A stretch of 64,000 nucleotides of DNA from Anisodus tanguticus (GCA_034509755.1 CM067539.1:57608513-57672512); one strand, 5' to 3'. Positions 11,392-24,232 are shown, counted from the first letter of the stretch. Numbers and translations are program-made. The notes: generated by a model from the letters alone, not told the origin.

Positions 11392-11766
11392 GATAGTCCC
11401 CAACACTTCCCAGATAAAAGTTTACCGCAATGATGGGAAGTGGAAATGATTCCTCCGGTGTCTTCTCTTGTAAGCTTTCTTTCAAACTACTCTGAAATAT
11501 GAGGGAAAATGAAACGTTTACAATTCTCAAAATCTGACTCACATCTTATCACTCTGCGACTCTGGACACGTGTCAACCTCTAATTGAACCAACACTTTGG
11601 TTCACGAACCAAAGTGTTTCTTAATGATGAATTCACCCATATAAACCTCCTTATTGTTCTCTTTTTACATTTTACCTTTTGGTAAATTTCTTTTCATCCT
11701 TCGAGCGAACAACCTCCAAATCTCCAGATTTTCTTCAAATCTTCAAACTTTCAAACCTTCATCACA

Positions 11767-14481
11767 ATGTCCAAGAATGCTCGATATTATTTTAAGCAAT
11801 CTTCTCCGACGACTTCACCATCGCCGGCCACTGAAGAGGTCACCGGCGCCGGTGAAACTTCTGAAACTCAAGCTGCTTCCGAACCCAGAGCCTACGACAT
11901 GATGCATTCAGCCTTCCACTTTGACACAAAGTTTGCCATTCAAGTGGCCTCAAATAAATCTGACCGGGGGGAGGCTAGAAATCGATCGTTCTCTATCAAA
12001 GCCTCCAAAAGTCTGATATGAGTGTGGTTGGACAAACCTCTCTGAGATCATCATCCCCGGCCCAAATGATGACATCACCACCTGCAGGTCCGGATACTCC
12101 AACGTATACACCTACCTCTTCACTTTTAAACTCGACCTACCGATCGACCGTGTGATCCTCGAGATGTGTAGGACCTAGAACATGTGTCTTGCACAAATTG
12201 GTTCGGCCATCTGGAGGATCGTAACCTGCCTCTATTTTTTGGCCAATTTGGTCAAAGAGGACTTTACATTGGATCATTTGATCCGTTTATATATGACATG
12301 ATTCTTTCGCGGTAGAATAGTCCAGCTTTCTAGGCGAGGTAAATTCCTCATCCTCTGTAGTGTCAATGAGAATTGAGACCGGTGGTGGTTGGAACATTTT
12401 ATTATGGTTTCAACTGCTGAAACCATTTCAGTGAGGTACATTCCTTCCCGGAGGAGTGGCACATTCATTGTAAGTATCAAAACTCTTCTCCCTTTTTAAT
12501 CTAAATGACCTATTCTTACAAAAAATATTTGCCTTTTCAGCCATCCAATGAATTCTGAACCATGTGGATAAACTCCATAATTGGGTCAAAAAAGTAATCA
12601 ACACCTATCCGCACAAGAAACGGACATGGAAAGAACTTTCTGATAAACGATGAGTAGCCCGAAACAACGATCATCATTTACCTAACCCCTCTACTTAGGT
12701 TTAATCATAGTTTTGTGCGCTTTTTTACTCCTATTTTTTTGAACTTGCAGGTCTACCGAAGGGCTCCTCGACCCCGAGGTCCAATCCCTCTGCTACTCCA
12801 GTTGTCCCCAATCCGGTAGTTGATCCGGCTGCATCGATTTAGCATATCACCGAGGTACCCAAGAAAAAACCCGCAAAAAGCAAATCCTCAAAGCCTCCGA
12901 AGTCACCTTCAGCCGCTAAAAAGAGGAAAAGAAGCTCGGAGGATGGAGGCTCCTCTTGAGCTCAAGATACAAGTATCTCCCCAGATGATATCTAGGTTAG
13001 CAAAACCTTCACCACTGCTACCACCACTCCGACAAAAGATACTACTGCTGAAATGAGAGAAGAAATTGCTGCTACTAAAGCAGTCGAACCAATTTTGCAT
13101 CTAATTGAGGTCGTGAATACTCTTGCGCCTGCACTACCGGTCGTAGAATTCATCATCATTGAGGATGATGAAGAATCCACGGATGAGGAGCTGTTGGCTA
13201 AAAAAATCAGGACTTCTACTTCAACTCCTCCCCAACCATCATAACCGGCCCAAACTTTTGGGCAAAAAGATTTTGACCGCCTCTTTAAAGAGGCTGGGAC
13301 CTCTACAGTTCGGACTGAGCGTGCTCACATCGCCGGGTTCACTCATTTGGTTATTCTTCAAAAAATGATCAAGTCTTCTCGAGCCAAGAGGAACCATGCC
13401 AGCTCCCGATCCGAACGTGTTAACGTCTTCCTGGCCCAAAGCGTGAATTCAAAAAGAATGAGATCGGCCACAATTTCCTTCCCCGAGGACGCTAACTTCT
13501 TATCCCTCCCAGTCAGGGTTGCCAACTAAATGAGGCCCCTCATTTCAGTGTCCGATAGGGAGAAAATGCAGAATGTGTCTTGGCAATGCCTCTTTAACGA
13601 GGGTATGCATGCCGCCAACCGGGTTTGTATTCTTCTTGATTGCTTTAATTTACACTTGTATTATTTTTCCTTTTCTAATTTCCCCTTAATTTTCAATCTT
13701 GCAGTCTTCCGTTCTTGTTAGTGAGGGCCTTATTCGGTGCTTGGATGAAAAATATCACCTTAAAGGGCAACTAGACTCCCAAGAGAAAGAAAACCAACAT
13801 CTAAAAGGGCTTATTCATCAAAAGGATACCCAACTGCAGCAGATCGGTGATTTGCCCACTGTCCGGGCTGAATTAGACCAAGTTAAGGGTAAATTCCTTC
13901 AAGCGATGAACGACCTCGAGATTATCACTAAGGAAAATAGGATCTTCGAGGAAGAGAATGAAAAACTCTGCCAAGATGTCGAAGTCCTTACCCAATAGCT
14001 TGGGGAACAAGAAGAGAAATATCACCACCAAGCTCAGTAAGTAGAATTTCTGAGTGCTGATCTCGATCGTCTTACTGTCGAGCTTGATGAAATGGAAGCT
14101 GGTAGGGCTGCAGATGAATCTACACTGAAGATGGATCAGGAACAGGCTGACCAACAAGCCCAAACCAATGAAGGCCCGAGAAATGAACTTAAAGCTTTGA
14201 ATCAGAGGTATGCTGAGATTTCAACCCAATTTGCACAAGTCTCGATTGAACGAGACCAGGCTCTAACTGACGTGGAGGTTGAAATGGCCCAGACAGTGCT
14301 AAAAATGAGCACATAAAATGGAATGTCCGGAGGTACACTTTGGAACAGGCTCGGGATAGGATCCCAGATATTTATGCCAAAATTGCCAAAGCCAAAGAAG
14401 TTGAGCTCAGGGCCTACCGCCAACTGAACAGAGACATCTTTGAAGATGACCCAAAGGACTCCGGATCTGAGTATGATTAGG
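11767..14481 (+). pseudogene. Antisense coding region of the gypsy element (Transposase_28-like, coiled-coil tail)
   Basis: This reads opposite to gag-pol. It begins at ATG 11767 (MSKNARYYFKQSSPTTSPSP), a short serine- and threonine-rich N-terminus. Around 12070-12470 comes a globular part in shifting frames (NVYTYLFTLKLDLPIDRVI, then FGRIVQLSRRGKF-like), which resembles the 'putative gypsy type transposon' family PF04195; I judge this from memory of the family. A lysine/serine/proline-rich linker follows at 12800-13250. From 13704 a long heptad-rich coiled coil runs to about 14478 (EKENQHLKGLIHQKDTQLQQ). Intron-like borders are visible: GTAAGTATC (12470) to TTTTCAG (12540), an acceptor TTGCAG at 12750, and GTTTGTATTC (about 13622) to ATCTTGCAG (13703). 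Stops and frame changes within exons show decay. Function of such antisense proteins is unknown. Confidence 0.6.
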
Positions 14482-15760
14482 ATCTAGGCTTAGATGCCTT
14501 TGTACTTATATTTTCTTTATTTTTTTTTGGCTATTTACCGGCCTTATATACGAAATGAATATTTCTTTTTGTTATGACTTAACCAGTATTCGGTGTGTGT
14601 CATTTTATTCTTATTTTCAACACTTAGCCAAATAAACTCCCAACCTAACTCGGGCTAACTGCCTCTGACTTCAGAATCTTAACTAAACAAACCAACACTT
14701 AGTTTGCGTCGGGCCGAATGAAAATTATTTTTAGTTTTAATGACTTAAGTAATTTGAACAAACTTTTCACTTTAGTTCGCTCTACACTGGGTAATTTCCT
14801 CTTATTTGGGTCATTCAATGACTTAAATATAGGGACCTTACATTTATACTTGTGAATAAGACGTCTCCTATTCACTTCGGGCATGAATATTGGAACTTTA
14901 GTTACTTCAAACTTTTTAGACAACTTTAAGTGTGGGATTTCACTGGGTAAGCTGCTGTTGTTGTTGTTGTTGTTGTTGTAAGTGTCTTTAGAAATAGGTT
15001 GCTTTCATTCTAACCTGATGCCTTAGAAGCGTACTTCACTTATTTTTGTTCCAGTTACATTTAGGACGTCAATCTCCAGTTAAGGAATTTACCAAATTCA
15101 TTAGCTCGTAAGCCTAAAGGTTTTATCGATCGACCGGAAACAAGAGTGTGCAAATGGTTACAATCAAACAAAAGTATCTCATTCAAACTTTGCATCAGTC
15201 ATACAAATGGGCAAGATTCATTTAATCTTTTTGCCTTTACGTTTTTGCCTTAACATCAAAATTATTTGGACAAGATTCATTTGATATTTTAACCCTTACA
15301 ATAGCCCTAAAAACTAAAAAACAAATCTTCGAACTAGCTTTTATACTTCAAATAGCTTCGAGACTCGCTTCGAACTAGCTTCGAGACTTCAAATAGCTTT
15401 AAGACTCGGACTTACTTCGTAAATTCCTTACCTTATTTTCTGAGGGTATGACAGTCCCCTAGTATTTGTATTCGAAGTTACGAGAATTCAAACACTACTT
15501 GCTTTTCAATACTGGCCAGTCCCCAGTGTTTGTTCGATCTTTAGCTATTTATTAACACTCTATACATTATTGTCTCATTAAAAACCTTACCGGAAAAACC
15601 CTTTTTGGGATAAAAACCGTGCTAAGGGAAAAAGAGTGCAACACGTGTTTCATACCTAACTCTAACTTCTGCTCGGTCTTTAACCCATGACTACAACTTT
15701 GCTCCTGCAAAAGTTAGTTCCATCGAAACAAAATGAAATTCAAGTAAAATACATACCTTA
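14482..15760. other. Non-coding part of the gypsy element between antisense region and integrase
   Basis: No coding region is supported. It holds a short SINE fragment (14933-14981) and, at 15577-15650, a segment with AAAAACCTTACCGGAAAAAC that I believe recurs in other plant gypsy elements of this lineage. Confidence 0.5.
14933..14981 (-). mobile_element. Fragment of a CAA-headed SINE, minus strand
   Basis: On the minus strand it reads (CAA)n followed by CAGCAGCTTACCCAGTGA, matching the head of the SINE copies at 26953 and 40651. The (GTT)n run at 14955-14981 is its CAA head. Confidence 0.55.
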
Positions 15761-15969
15761 GCAGTAATATCGCTTCAAGTGTGCAACGTTCCAGTTGTTC
15801 GGAAACTTTTGACCATCTTCAGCTTCCAGCTGGTACAATCATTTACCAGTTATTCTTGACACTTTGTAGGGTCCTTCCCAACTCGGGGCTAATTTCCATT
15901 CGTTGGGATTTTTAGTGCTGATGGTTACCTTTCGTAGAACCAAGTTCCCTACTTGAAAGTGCCTAAGCT

Positions 15970-18900
15970 TATCCCTTCGATTGTAGTATCGACCCATCCT
16001 TTGCTTTTAGGCCACTAACCGTAGCAATTCCAACTCACGGTGTTCATCCATTAAGTCGAGCTTGACATTCATAACTTCATTGTTCGATTCTTCGGTTGCA
16101 AAACTAAACCTTAAGCTCGGCTCTCCAAATTCCATCGGGATTAGCGCTTCTGCACCATAAACCAAAGAAAATGGTGTCTCATCGGTATGGACTTTAGTGG
16201 TGTTCTGTATGCCCACAACAGCTCAGGCAAAATCTCTTTCAACTTGTGTTTTGACTCCTTCAGTCTCTCTCAAATTTTGAATAATCATTTTATTTGTTGA
16301 CTCTTATTGCCCATTTGCACTCGGGTGATACGGAGTCGATACTATCTTATTAATTTTCAAACCTTAGAGAAAGTCATTCACCTTCTTCCCAACGAACTGA
16401 CGACCATTATCGCAAGTGATCTCCGTTGGTATGCTGAACAGTAAATGATATGGTCCTATATAAAATAAATGACTTGTTTTTCTTTGACTTTCTTGAAGGC
16501 CTTCGCTTCAATCCACTTAGAAAAATAATCAGTCATAAACAAGATAAAACGTACCTTTTCGGGTGCCCATGGGAGTGGCCCCTAAAATATCCACCTCCCA
16601 TTTCATTAATGGCCATAGTGATAAAACTAGATGTATCAATTCCGTCGGTTGATGAATCATGGGTGCATGCCTTTGGCATTCATTAAATTTTCAGACGAAG
16701 TTCTTTGTATCTTTCTCCATTCCAGACCAATAGTGTCCGACCCTAATCAATTTTCGGACCAATAATTGCCGTAAGTTCCCTCATGAATCTCGCGCATCAT
16801 GTAATCAGTTTCTCGGATCCTAAACATCTTGCTAGAGGATCGTAAAAAGACCTTTGGTACAACTGACCATTAACCAAACAAAATCTAGCTACCTTAGTAT
16901 GAAGGGCCCTAGACTCATTCTGGTTCAAAGGAAATTTTTCACCCCGAAGGTAGTCAATGTACTTATTGCGTCAAGCTTGTTGTATTCACTTCGGCATGAC
17001 CACCATCAATCGCAGAGTTAAGCAGCTGCACAACCGTTCTTGGATTGAACTCCTCCGCTTCTATGGATAAACTTAAATTAGCCAAGGCATCTGCCTCATT
17101 GTTTTGCTCACGAGATACATGATCCATTCTTTGAACCGATGCAATATCACTTAAATTTTCTCTAAGTATTTTTGCATCCTTTCCTCATTTACTTCGAACA
17201 CGTCATTGACTTGATTGACGACTAGAAGCGAGTCACATTTTGCTTCGATGACCTCGGCTCCCAAGCTCCTTTCCAATTCTAAACATGCAATCATAGCCTC
17301 ATACTCGGCTTCATTATTAGTTAATCTCACAATTCTTATTTACTGCCTAAGAATTACCCCGAGCTTGGACCCTTTCACGTTTGAACTTTCGTCTGTGTAC
17401 AAGGTCCAGACCGTCGAAGTTTTTCCCGAGGTTAATAAAATTTCTTTTTCTACTTCGGAAATCATTTTGGGTGTAAAGTTCGCTACGAAGTCTGCCAAAA
17501 CCTGAGACTTTATAGTTATTCTCGGTTTATACTCTATGTCATACCCACTAACTTCCACTGCCTATTTGGCTAATCTACCGAATAGTTTTGATTTATGCAT
17601 CACATATTTAATGGATAAGTTGTTACTACACATATGGGATGGCATTTAAAATACGGTCTTAACTTTCTGAAAGTCGTTACTAATGCTAAGCCAATTTTTC
17701 TAAGTGAGGGTACCTAGTCTCTGCACTAGCCAATGTCCTACTCACATAACAAATTAGAAATTGTGTACCTTTTTCATCTTAAACCAACATTGCGCTTACC
17801 GCTACTTCTGACACTGCCAGGTACAGGAACAACTTATTGTCTGCCTTCGGTTTATGCAGTAACGGCAAACTGGACAAGTATTCATTTAAATCCCTCAAAC
17901 CCTGGTGATACTCCGGTGTCCACGCAAAATCATTCTTCTTTTTCAACAATGAGAAGAACTGATGATTTTTTTCCGACGATCGAGAAATAAACCTGCTTAA
18001 AGCGAATATCCTTCTGGTGAGTCTTTGCACTGCTTTCACATTGTCAAGCACCTTTTGTACTTTCAGAGCACGTCGAACGTTTCTTGCAAATACTTTAAAT
18101 GGTCCTCTACTTTTAGGGATTTTACTAACATATCATCAATATAAACTTTCATTGTATTTCCTATTCGATCCTCAAACATGCAATTAACTGGCATTGATAT
18201 GTTGCTCTGGACTATTTTAAACCAAACGACATTATATTATAGCAATAGGTCCTGTTCCTTGTTATAAAATAAGTTTTCTCTTGATTTTCCGGATTCATCC
18301 GAATCTGGTTGTACCTAGAGTAAGCATCAAGAAAACTTAACATCTCATGCTCTTCTATGGAATCAATTATTCGAACAATGTACGGCAAATGAAAAGAATC
18401 CTTCGGGCATGCCTTGTTCAAATCTTTAAAATCTATACACATCTTCAGCTTATTGTCTATTTTAGGTATGACCACTACTTTAGCTAGCCAATCCGGGTAA
18501 GCTACTTCTCGGATGAAACTTATATTCAAAAGCTTTGTTACCTCCTCCTTGACAAATTTATGCTTGAACTCGGCCATTGGCCTTCTCTTTTGCTTTACTA
18601 GGGGAAAGCTCGAGTCCAAACTCAATTTATGAGTTGTGATCTTTGGTGGAATACATGTCATGTCTAAACGGACCAGGCAAAATAATCATAATTAGCTTTT
18701 AGAAATTCAATTAATTTAAACCAGAGCTCCGGGGATAACCCGATGCCCAGGTATATCTTTCTATCCGGTAAATGCATGAATAAGATGACTTTCTCTAGTT
18801 CCTCTACGGTTGAATTTGTGGCATTAGAATCATCTAGCAGCACGAATGACAACAGAACATGGAAGTAATCTTCTTCATCTTCGAAGTTTATCTTGTCCTC

Positions 18901-19400
18901 CTCTTCTCTCTTCGAACTCAAAGAGTCATGTGATTGCTATTTAACCTCTTTGCATTTACTTAAATCATTCACTTCTTTTGGCGCTTGCACCACTTTCTCT
19001 ACCGCGCACATTTCCCTTGTTGTTGGTTGTTCCCCACAAATGGTATTTATTTCTTCCGAAATCGGGAACTTTAACTTCATATGCAATATCGAAGGAACGA
19101 CCCTCATGCCATGAATCCAAAGTCTGATGAATATTGTGTTGTACCTCATCTCGCCTTCAATAACATAAAATTTTATTTGCTGAATTATCCCCGCTGCGTT
19201 GACTAGAAGAATGATTTCCCCCCTCATAGTCTCGCTTGCCATATTGAATTTGTTGAGAACCCGGGTTGCCGGCATAATTTGGTCCAACAACCCTAACTAC
19301 TCCACCACTTTCCATCGAATTATATTGGTCGAGCTACCTGAATCAATCAAAATACGCTTAATCTAAAATTTATTTATAAAGACAGAAATTACCAATGCAT
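15970..19400 (-). pseudogene. Gypsy pol remnant: protease, RT, RNase H, integrase
   Basis: Reading leftward on the minus strand, the protease catalytic segment ILIDSGSSTNII lies at about 19345 and its C-terminal part spans 18937-19290. Reverse transcriptase follows at 18212-18661 (IDFKDLNKACPKDSFHLPY, then SFLDAYSRYNQI). The active-site motif YIDDMLVKS lies near 18134. RNase H lies at about 17340-18050 (EVSGYDIEYKP and LYTDESSN), and integrase contains TCDNGRQFVG near 16410 and ETPFSLVYGAEALIP at 16140-16180. Domain order and motifs are Ty3/gypsy. A TAG interrupts protease (VVE*LGLLDQ) where family members have CAG, and several frameshifts separate the blocks, so this is a pseudogene. Confidence 0.88.
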
Positions 19401-19561
19401 TATTGTGAGGCTGAATGATGCCCTCCACGTATGAAAGAAAGAATTCCTTCTGGCACGTAGTCTTTGGATTTTTATCCTGAATATTGAGACTTTAGTCTTT
19501 TTCGCAGTCGTGACAGCTCCTTCGGAATCTCCATTCCTTCGATAATCATATTTATGATATG

Positions 19562-21270
19562 TTAGGTCTCAATCAGTTCTGTTTGCTTGTTCGCTTCCCT
19601 ATTTCTGTAGTTCTCATTTGTACGATCACTTAATAACTCGCGTAGGTGGCCATTTTTCAACAACCGACCTACGTCATCCCTTAACTGGAGACAATTCTCT
19701 GTTCGATGACCATGAGTTCCATGATAATCATAAATTAAGTTTGGATCTCTTTGAGTTGGGTCTGTTCGAATCGGTCTTGGCCACCTTATTTCCTTTATAT
19801 GACCAATAGCTGAAATGAGCCTAGCCGCATCAATGTTGAAATTGTATTCGGGTAGCCTCAGATTCTCCACAACGTTAGAAGAAGATCCATTTGTATCATT
19901 TTTGAATTGCAAACCCCTACTGGTAGACCCTCGATCATTACGTCTATCTTTTCTGTCCGATAGGAAATTGCGATTGTTGTGATCCCGATCCGATATGAAA
20001 TTGGACCTCTCTGATTGACTATAGGGTTGATACCTATCCTTTGAAGATCTCGACTCTGACTTGACTACTCTCTTTGACTTGTCAAAGTTTTTGTTTCGTC
20101 CTGATGATTTCGGTGGAACTTTAAGCTGATCATCCTCCATCCTAATCTTGGACTCGTACCTGATATGCACATCTGCCCACGTTACGACCAAGAATTCCAA
20201 CAGGTTCTCCTTTAATTTGAATAAAGCACTGGAGATCCTAGGATTTAGCCCCTTGGTAAAAGATTCAGTTTCCCACTCATTCGGTACTCGGGGAAGTAGC
20301 ATCCGCTGCTTTTGAAATCTAGTCACGAACTCCCATAGCTACTCAGTATCTTTTTGAGCAATTTTGAAAATCTCCGTTTTTCTTGCTTGAACCTTCGGAG
20401 CTCCTGCATGAACCTTTATAAAAACATCTACAAGTATTTCAAATAAATTAATAGAATGCTCAGGCAACATAGAATACCAAATCATTGCTCTTTTGAAAAG
20501 AGTTTTGCCGAATATCTTTAACAGTACCGATTCAATCTCATCTGGATGGATGTCATTGCCATTTATTGCACAAGTATAAGATGTCACATGCTCTTGTGGA
20601 TCCGTTGTCCGATCATATATCGGGAGGTCAGGCATTTTAAACCTCTTCGATATCAACTTTGGTGTTGCACTAGGTAGGAACGACAACTGGATGTATCTCT
20701 TTGAGTCCGACCCCTTCAAGATCGGAGGTACCCCAAGAATCTGGTCTACCCGTAAATTGTAGGTTTCAACCTTCTTTTCATTGGTGTAAATTCATTTAGT
20801 TAGAGCCTTAAGCATTTTCAAGACCTTCGAGGACTCATTAGTTCCTGAGCTGTTGGCATTCTCGTTAACTCGGTCTTCTTTCCGACCTGGTGCATCATTA
20901 CGAATAGGACGAGCTTCATCCGGTGCGCTTCCTCCGCTACTTTTCTTTTGCAACTGAGTTATAGCCTCCTATTGCTCCTTTAGCATATAAAAGATTCGAG
21001 CCAAATTTATTTCACCATCCTCATTATCATTCAGAGTCTTCTGACGCAATCTTCTGGATGACCGGGGTGAAATCACGGGATTATTGTTATTCATTAGATC
21101 AACATTCGGGGGAACGCCGTTTGGTGGAACACCATTTTGTGGGTTAATGGGTGATGCGCCAAACGAAACACCATTGTTATTGTTGACGTTGTGAGCACCA
21201 TTGTTACCGTTGTAGTCCTCGTGGTTGCTAATCTCATCGTTGAGTTCACTAGTCGTAATGTTAGTGTTTA
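19562..21270 (-). pseudogene. Gypsy gag remnant
   Basis: The minus strand reads as a gypsy gag. The N-terminal part (about 20730-21270) is asparagine- and proline-rich. The retrotransposon gag domain covers 19900-20719 (MPDLPIYDRTTDPQEHV, then TRFQKQRMLLPRVPNEWETE), and a basic, arginine- and serine-rich tail ends at 19562 with a YDYHGTHGHRTENCLQLRDD zinc-knuckle-like segment. An in-frame TAG at about 20339-20341 splits two otherwise continuous frames (KDTE*LWEFVTRF), and another stands at about 20968 (KEQ*EAITQL). Both look like CAG to TAG changes. No certain start codon is left. Confidence 0.85.
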
Positions 21271-21357
21271 GTTTTGACCTGTAACCACAAAAATCTTGAA
21301 AGAAGCAAGTGAAATTTAAGCTTGAAACAAATCACCACTGTTATCCTTAACCCCACG

Positions 21358-21370
21358 GTGGGCGCCAAAC
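21358..21370 (-). promoter_or_regulatory. Primer binding site of the gypsy element
   Basis: On the minus strand the 5' LTR ends GGGGTAAACA and is followed at once by GTTTGGCGCCCACCGTGGGG, a tRNA 3'-end complement of the TGGCGCC type used by many plant gypsy elements. I cannot name the tRNA with certainty. Confidence 0.75.
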
Positions 21371-21950
21371 TGTTTACCCCAAAAAGGTACAGTTAAATTT
21401 GTAAGTGATTTTAAAGATATGTGGATCGATTCGTAAGTAAATATAGTAGGCAATTAACAACAATTAAGTGAATGAGAATAAGTAAAAGAAGTAGCCTATG
21501 TTATCTTGATTAGAACTTGGTTCAGTCGTTAGCGGAATTGCTTCAAGCCCGAGCCAATGTAGAGAGCTTGCACAACTTAAGATTACAGAGAAATCTTGCA
21601 AGTAAGTGAAATGAGAATGTGATGCCCTTCCAACATGAAAGTTGGACTTCTTTAATAGCTATGAATACAAGATATTTATGCCAGAGAACCATTCTCTAAT
21701 TTAATGCAATTAAATGACAATAATGGCCATATAATGACCAAATAGTAACAGCTGGCATCAAATCCGGAGCGGATCCTCATTAAACTCCTTCGGTCGCCTA
21801 CCCGACATCACTTGGTTCGGCCCTTGTCCAATCCTATTCTTCAAACCGGACTCGACCCAAAGTATCTCACAACGGGTGCACAACACTGCTACACCCTTCG
21901 ACCTCACACCTAAACCATGCCACGTGTCGTGTCGGTTTTCATCATATACA
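21371..21950 (-). repeat. 5' LTR of the gypsy element, 580 bp
   Basis: Plus-strand left edge TGTTTACCCC, right edge CATCATATACA. Collinear with 10834-11391. On the minus strand it runs TGTATATGATG to GGGGTAAACA. Confidence 0.92.
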
Positions 21951-21955
21951 AAAAT

Positions 21956-22974
21956 ATTACTAGTGACTTCCTATGATACTTAGGCAAAGTTAAAGTGATA
22001 TTTTTATTTTAAAAAAAGTTTAATGACTTAATAAAGTAAAGTTTTGAGTCATCATCCGTGAAGTTACGCAGATTTAGGGTTGACTGCATGTGTATTCAAC
22101 TTTTTACTCAATTTGATTAGTAGCTCTAAAATGTCATTATGATAAATTTGAAGGATGATTACTGATAATTTTTCAAGAGGATAGAAAGGTTTTTCTTAGA
22201 AGTTAGAACTAAGCCTTTCTAGGGAGAAAGATATCGGATAGGCCCAATATATGAGAATTTCCTTAGGGCGGCCAAGATAGTGTACTAAGCAAATGTCACA
22301 CAGTATAATAGTTTCTTGGGGAAACTACACTAGGTGTTAGCCCAAATTAAATGTAGTTATCAATTTTGGCCCAACTATTATTTCTTACTTGATTTAGTCA
22401 TATTTTTTTTTAGAAAATTACACAAACTACTCGTAAATATAAAATATTTACCCGAATGTGCCCCTTGAAATGTAATTACAGTAGCACCCATACGGAACAA
22501 ATAATTTACCCGAGTCCCACCCATGATTCCGTGCCGTCAGATTCCTTCATTTGTCCGATCTCCTCCTTTTCTTTTGATTTTATTTTATATTCTCTTTTTA
22601 TCCTTTTTTTCTTTTAATTTCCTTTACTCTTAGTTAGCTTTGTTTTTCTTTTTCAGTTTTCTCTTCTTTTTTTGTCCCTTTTGTCTTTTTTTCTTTTTAG
22701 ATTAAATATATATATATAAGAAAACTAAATAAATAGACTATAACAATAAATAATTAAAAAAATATTAAAGTCACTAGCTTATTTATTAAAATATAAATTA
22801 ATATTTTTAGAATTTCTTTTTCTTTTGCAAATGAAAATAGGACTCTATTTCTTGTTTCTGTTTAACAAAAATTAACTTGCTAAAAATGGTATAAAATTAA
22901 AATATCAAACTTAAACTCTATTCATTGTATTTTTTCATAAATTTTTTCTTTTAAAATAATGAACCTATTATTTA
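21956..22974. other. AT-rich intergenic sequence with a pyrimidine tract
   Basis: No gene is supported. From about 22555 to 22700 the plus strand is almost pure pyrimidine (runs such as CTCCTCCTTTTCTTTT), and the flanking 22380-22520 resembles the edge of a non-autonomous element. It sits directly left of the hairpin minisatellite. Confidence 0.5.
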
Positions 22975-23543
22975 TGAGACCATGTCAGTATATGATATAT
23001 ATACCACATGGGTATCATAGAGGAGAGTTGTGTTTTTCTTGAATGAATGAATCAATCTATATGATGCTATATCAGTATATGATATATACCACATGAATAC
23101 CATAGACGATTAGTTTTTCTTTTTTTGAAGAATGAGTCGATCCTCTATGATATCTTATCAATATATAGATATATCATGTGGGTCATTCATCCATAATACT
23201 CTGTTAATATATGATATATATCAATTTGATATCATGGAGGACTGAGTATTTTTCTTGAAGGAATGAATTGCTAGTCCTCTATTACACCCTGTAAGTATAT
23301 GCTATAGCAGGTTAGTATCAAAGAATATTGGTTTTTTTCTTGAAGGAATAAATCAATCTTTTATGATACCATGTCAGTATATAATGTGTATCATATGGTA
23401 TCATAAAGGACTCTAGTATTTTCTGAAGGAATGAACCGACCTTCTATGATACCCTGTCAGTATATGATCTACCATATGAGTATCATAGATGATTGAGTTA
23501 GTGTTTTCTTGAAGGAATGAACTAATCTTCTATGATACCATGT

Positions 23544-23617
<74 letters not shown>

Positions 23618-24232
23618 TAGAGGATTTAAGAGTGTTTTTCTTAAAGAATGGATTACTCCTCCATGATACCCTTCCAGTAAATGATATATACCATCGAGGC
23701 ATCATAATGACTGACTAATGTTGAAATTATATGGTATATCCCATGGGAGTATCATAGAGGATTGAGTTGTATTTTCTTGAAGAAATGAATCAATCCTCCA
23801 TGATACGATGTCAGTATATGATATGTACTATGTGAGTATCATAGAAGATTGAAGAGTGTTTTTCTCGAAGAATGTACAAGTCCTCTATGATACTTTGTCA
23901 GTATATCTGAGCATTATAAAAGATTTAGTAATGTTGGAATGAATATGTCGTCTATGATACCATGTGGGCATCATAAAGGACTGGGTAAGGAATAAATCAG
24001 TTATCTATGATACTATGTCAGTATATAATATATATCAATTTGGTATCATAAAGGATTGAGTGTTTTCTTGAAGGAATGAATGTCCTATCTTCTATGATAT
24101 CATGCAGTATATAATATTTACCACGTGGATATCATATTATAGAGGACTGATGGGTGTTTTTTGAAGGATTAAATCTATCATATACAATATCCTAATAATA
24201 TATGATATACCATGTGGGTGTCATAATATTCT
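22975..24232. repeat. Minisatellite of about fifteen 83-87-bp hairpin-forming units
   Basis: The unit is TCTATGATACCATGTCAG, TATATGATATATACCACATG, GGTATCATAGAGGATTGAG, then TGTTTTTCTTGAAGGAATGA. Units start near 22975, 23057, 23143, 23191, 23278, 23360, 23443, 23528, 23660, 23796, 23884, 23951, 24004, 24091 and 24174. In most, TCTATGATACC and GGTATCATAGA are inverted repeats about 25 bp apart, so each unit can fold. Some units are shortened to 50-67 bp. One unit carries a 70-bp AT expansion. Confidence 0.88.
23546..23615. repeat. (AT)n microsatellite, about 70 bp
   Basis: An uninterrupted AT run replaces the loop region (TATATGATATATACC) of one minisatellite unit. It is probably an expansion of the short AT run already present in every unit. 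Confidence 0.97.

Larger units (their letters stand above)
10834..21950 (-). mobile_element. Ty3/gypsy element, 11.1 kb, probable Tat lineage
   Basis: Two LTRs (10834-11391 and 21371-21950) in direct orientation, flanked by the perfect 5-bp duplication AAAAT (10829-10833 and 21951-21955). Gag, protease, RT, RNase H and integrase read on the minus strand in the Ty3/gypsy order, so the 5' LTR is the right-hand one. Next to it is the primer binding site TTTGGCGCCCACCGTGGGG. Between integrase and the 3' LTR lies about 4.6 kb with an antisense coding region, an arrangement known in Tat-lineage elements such as Grande. Stops and frameshifts make it inactive. Confidence 0.93.

Noticed and set aside
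23469..23705. Poly(Tyr-Ile) frame
   Set aside because: It is a translation of the AT microsatellite.
22975..24232. CRISPR-like array
   Set aside because: Units are contiguous, 83-87 bp long and mutually diverged, with no unique spacers, in a plant genome. It is a minisatellite.
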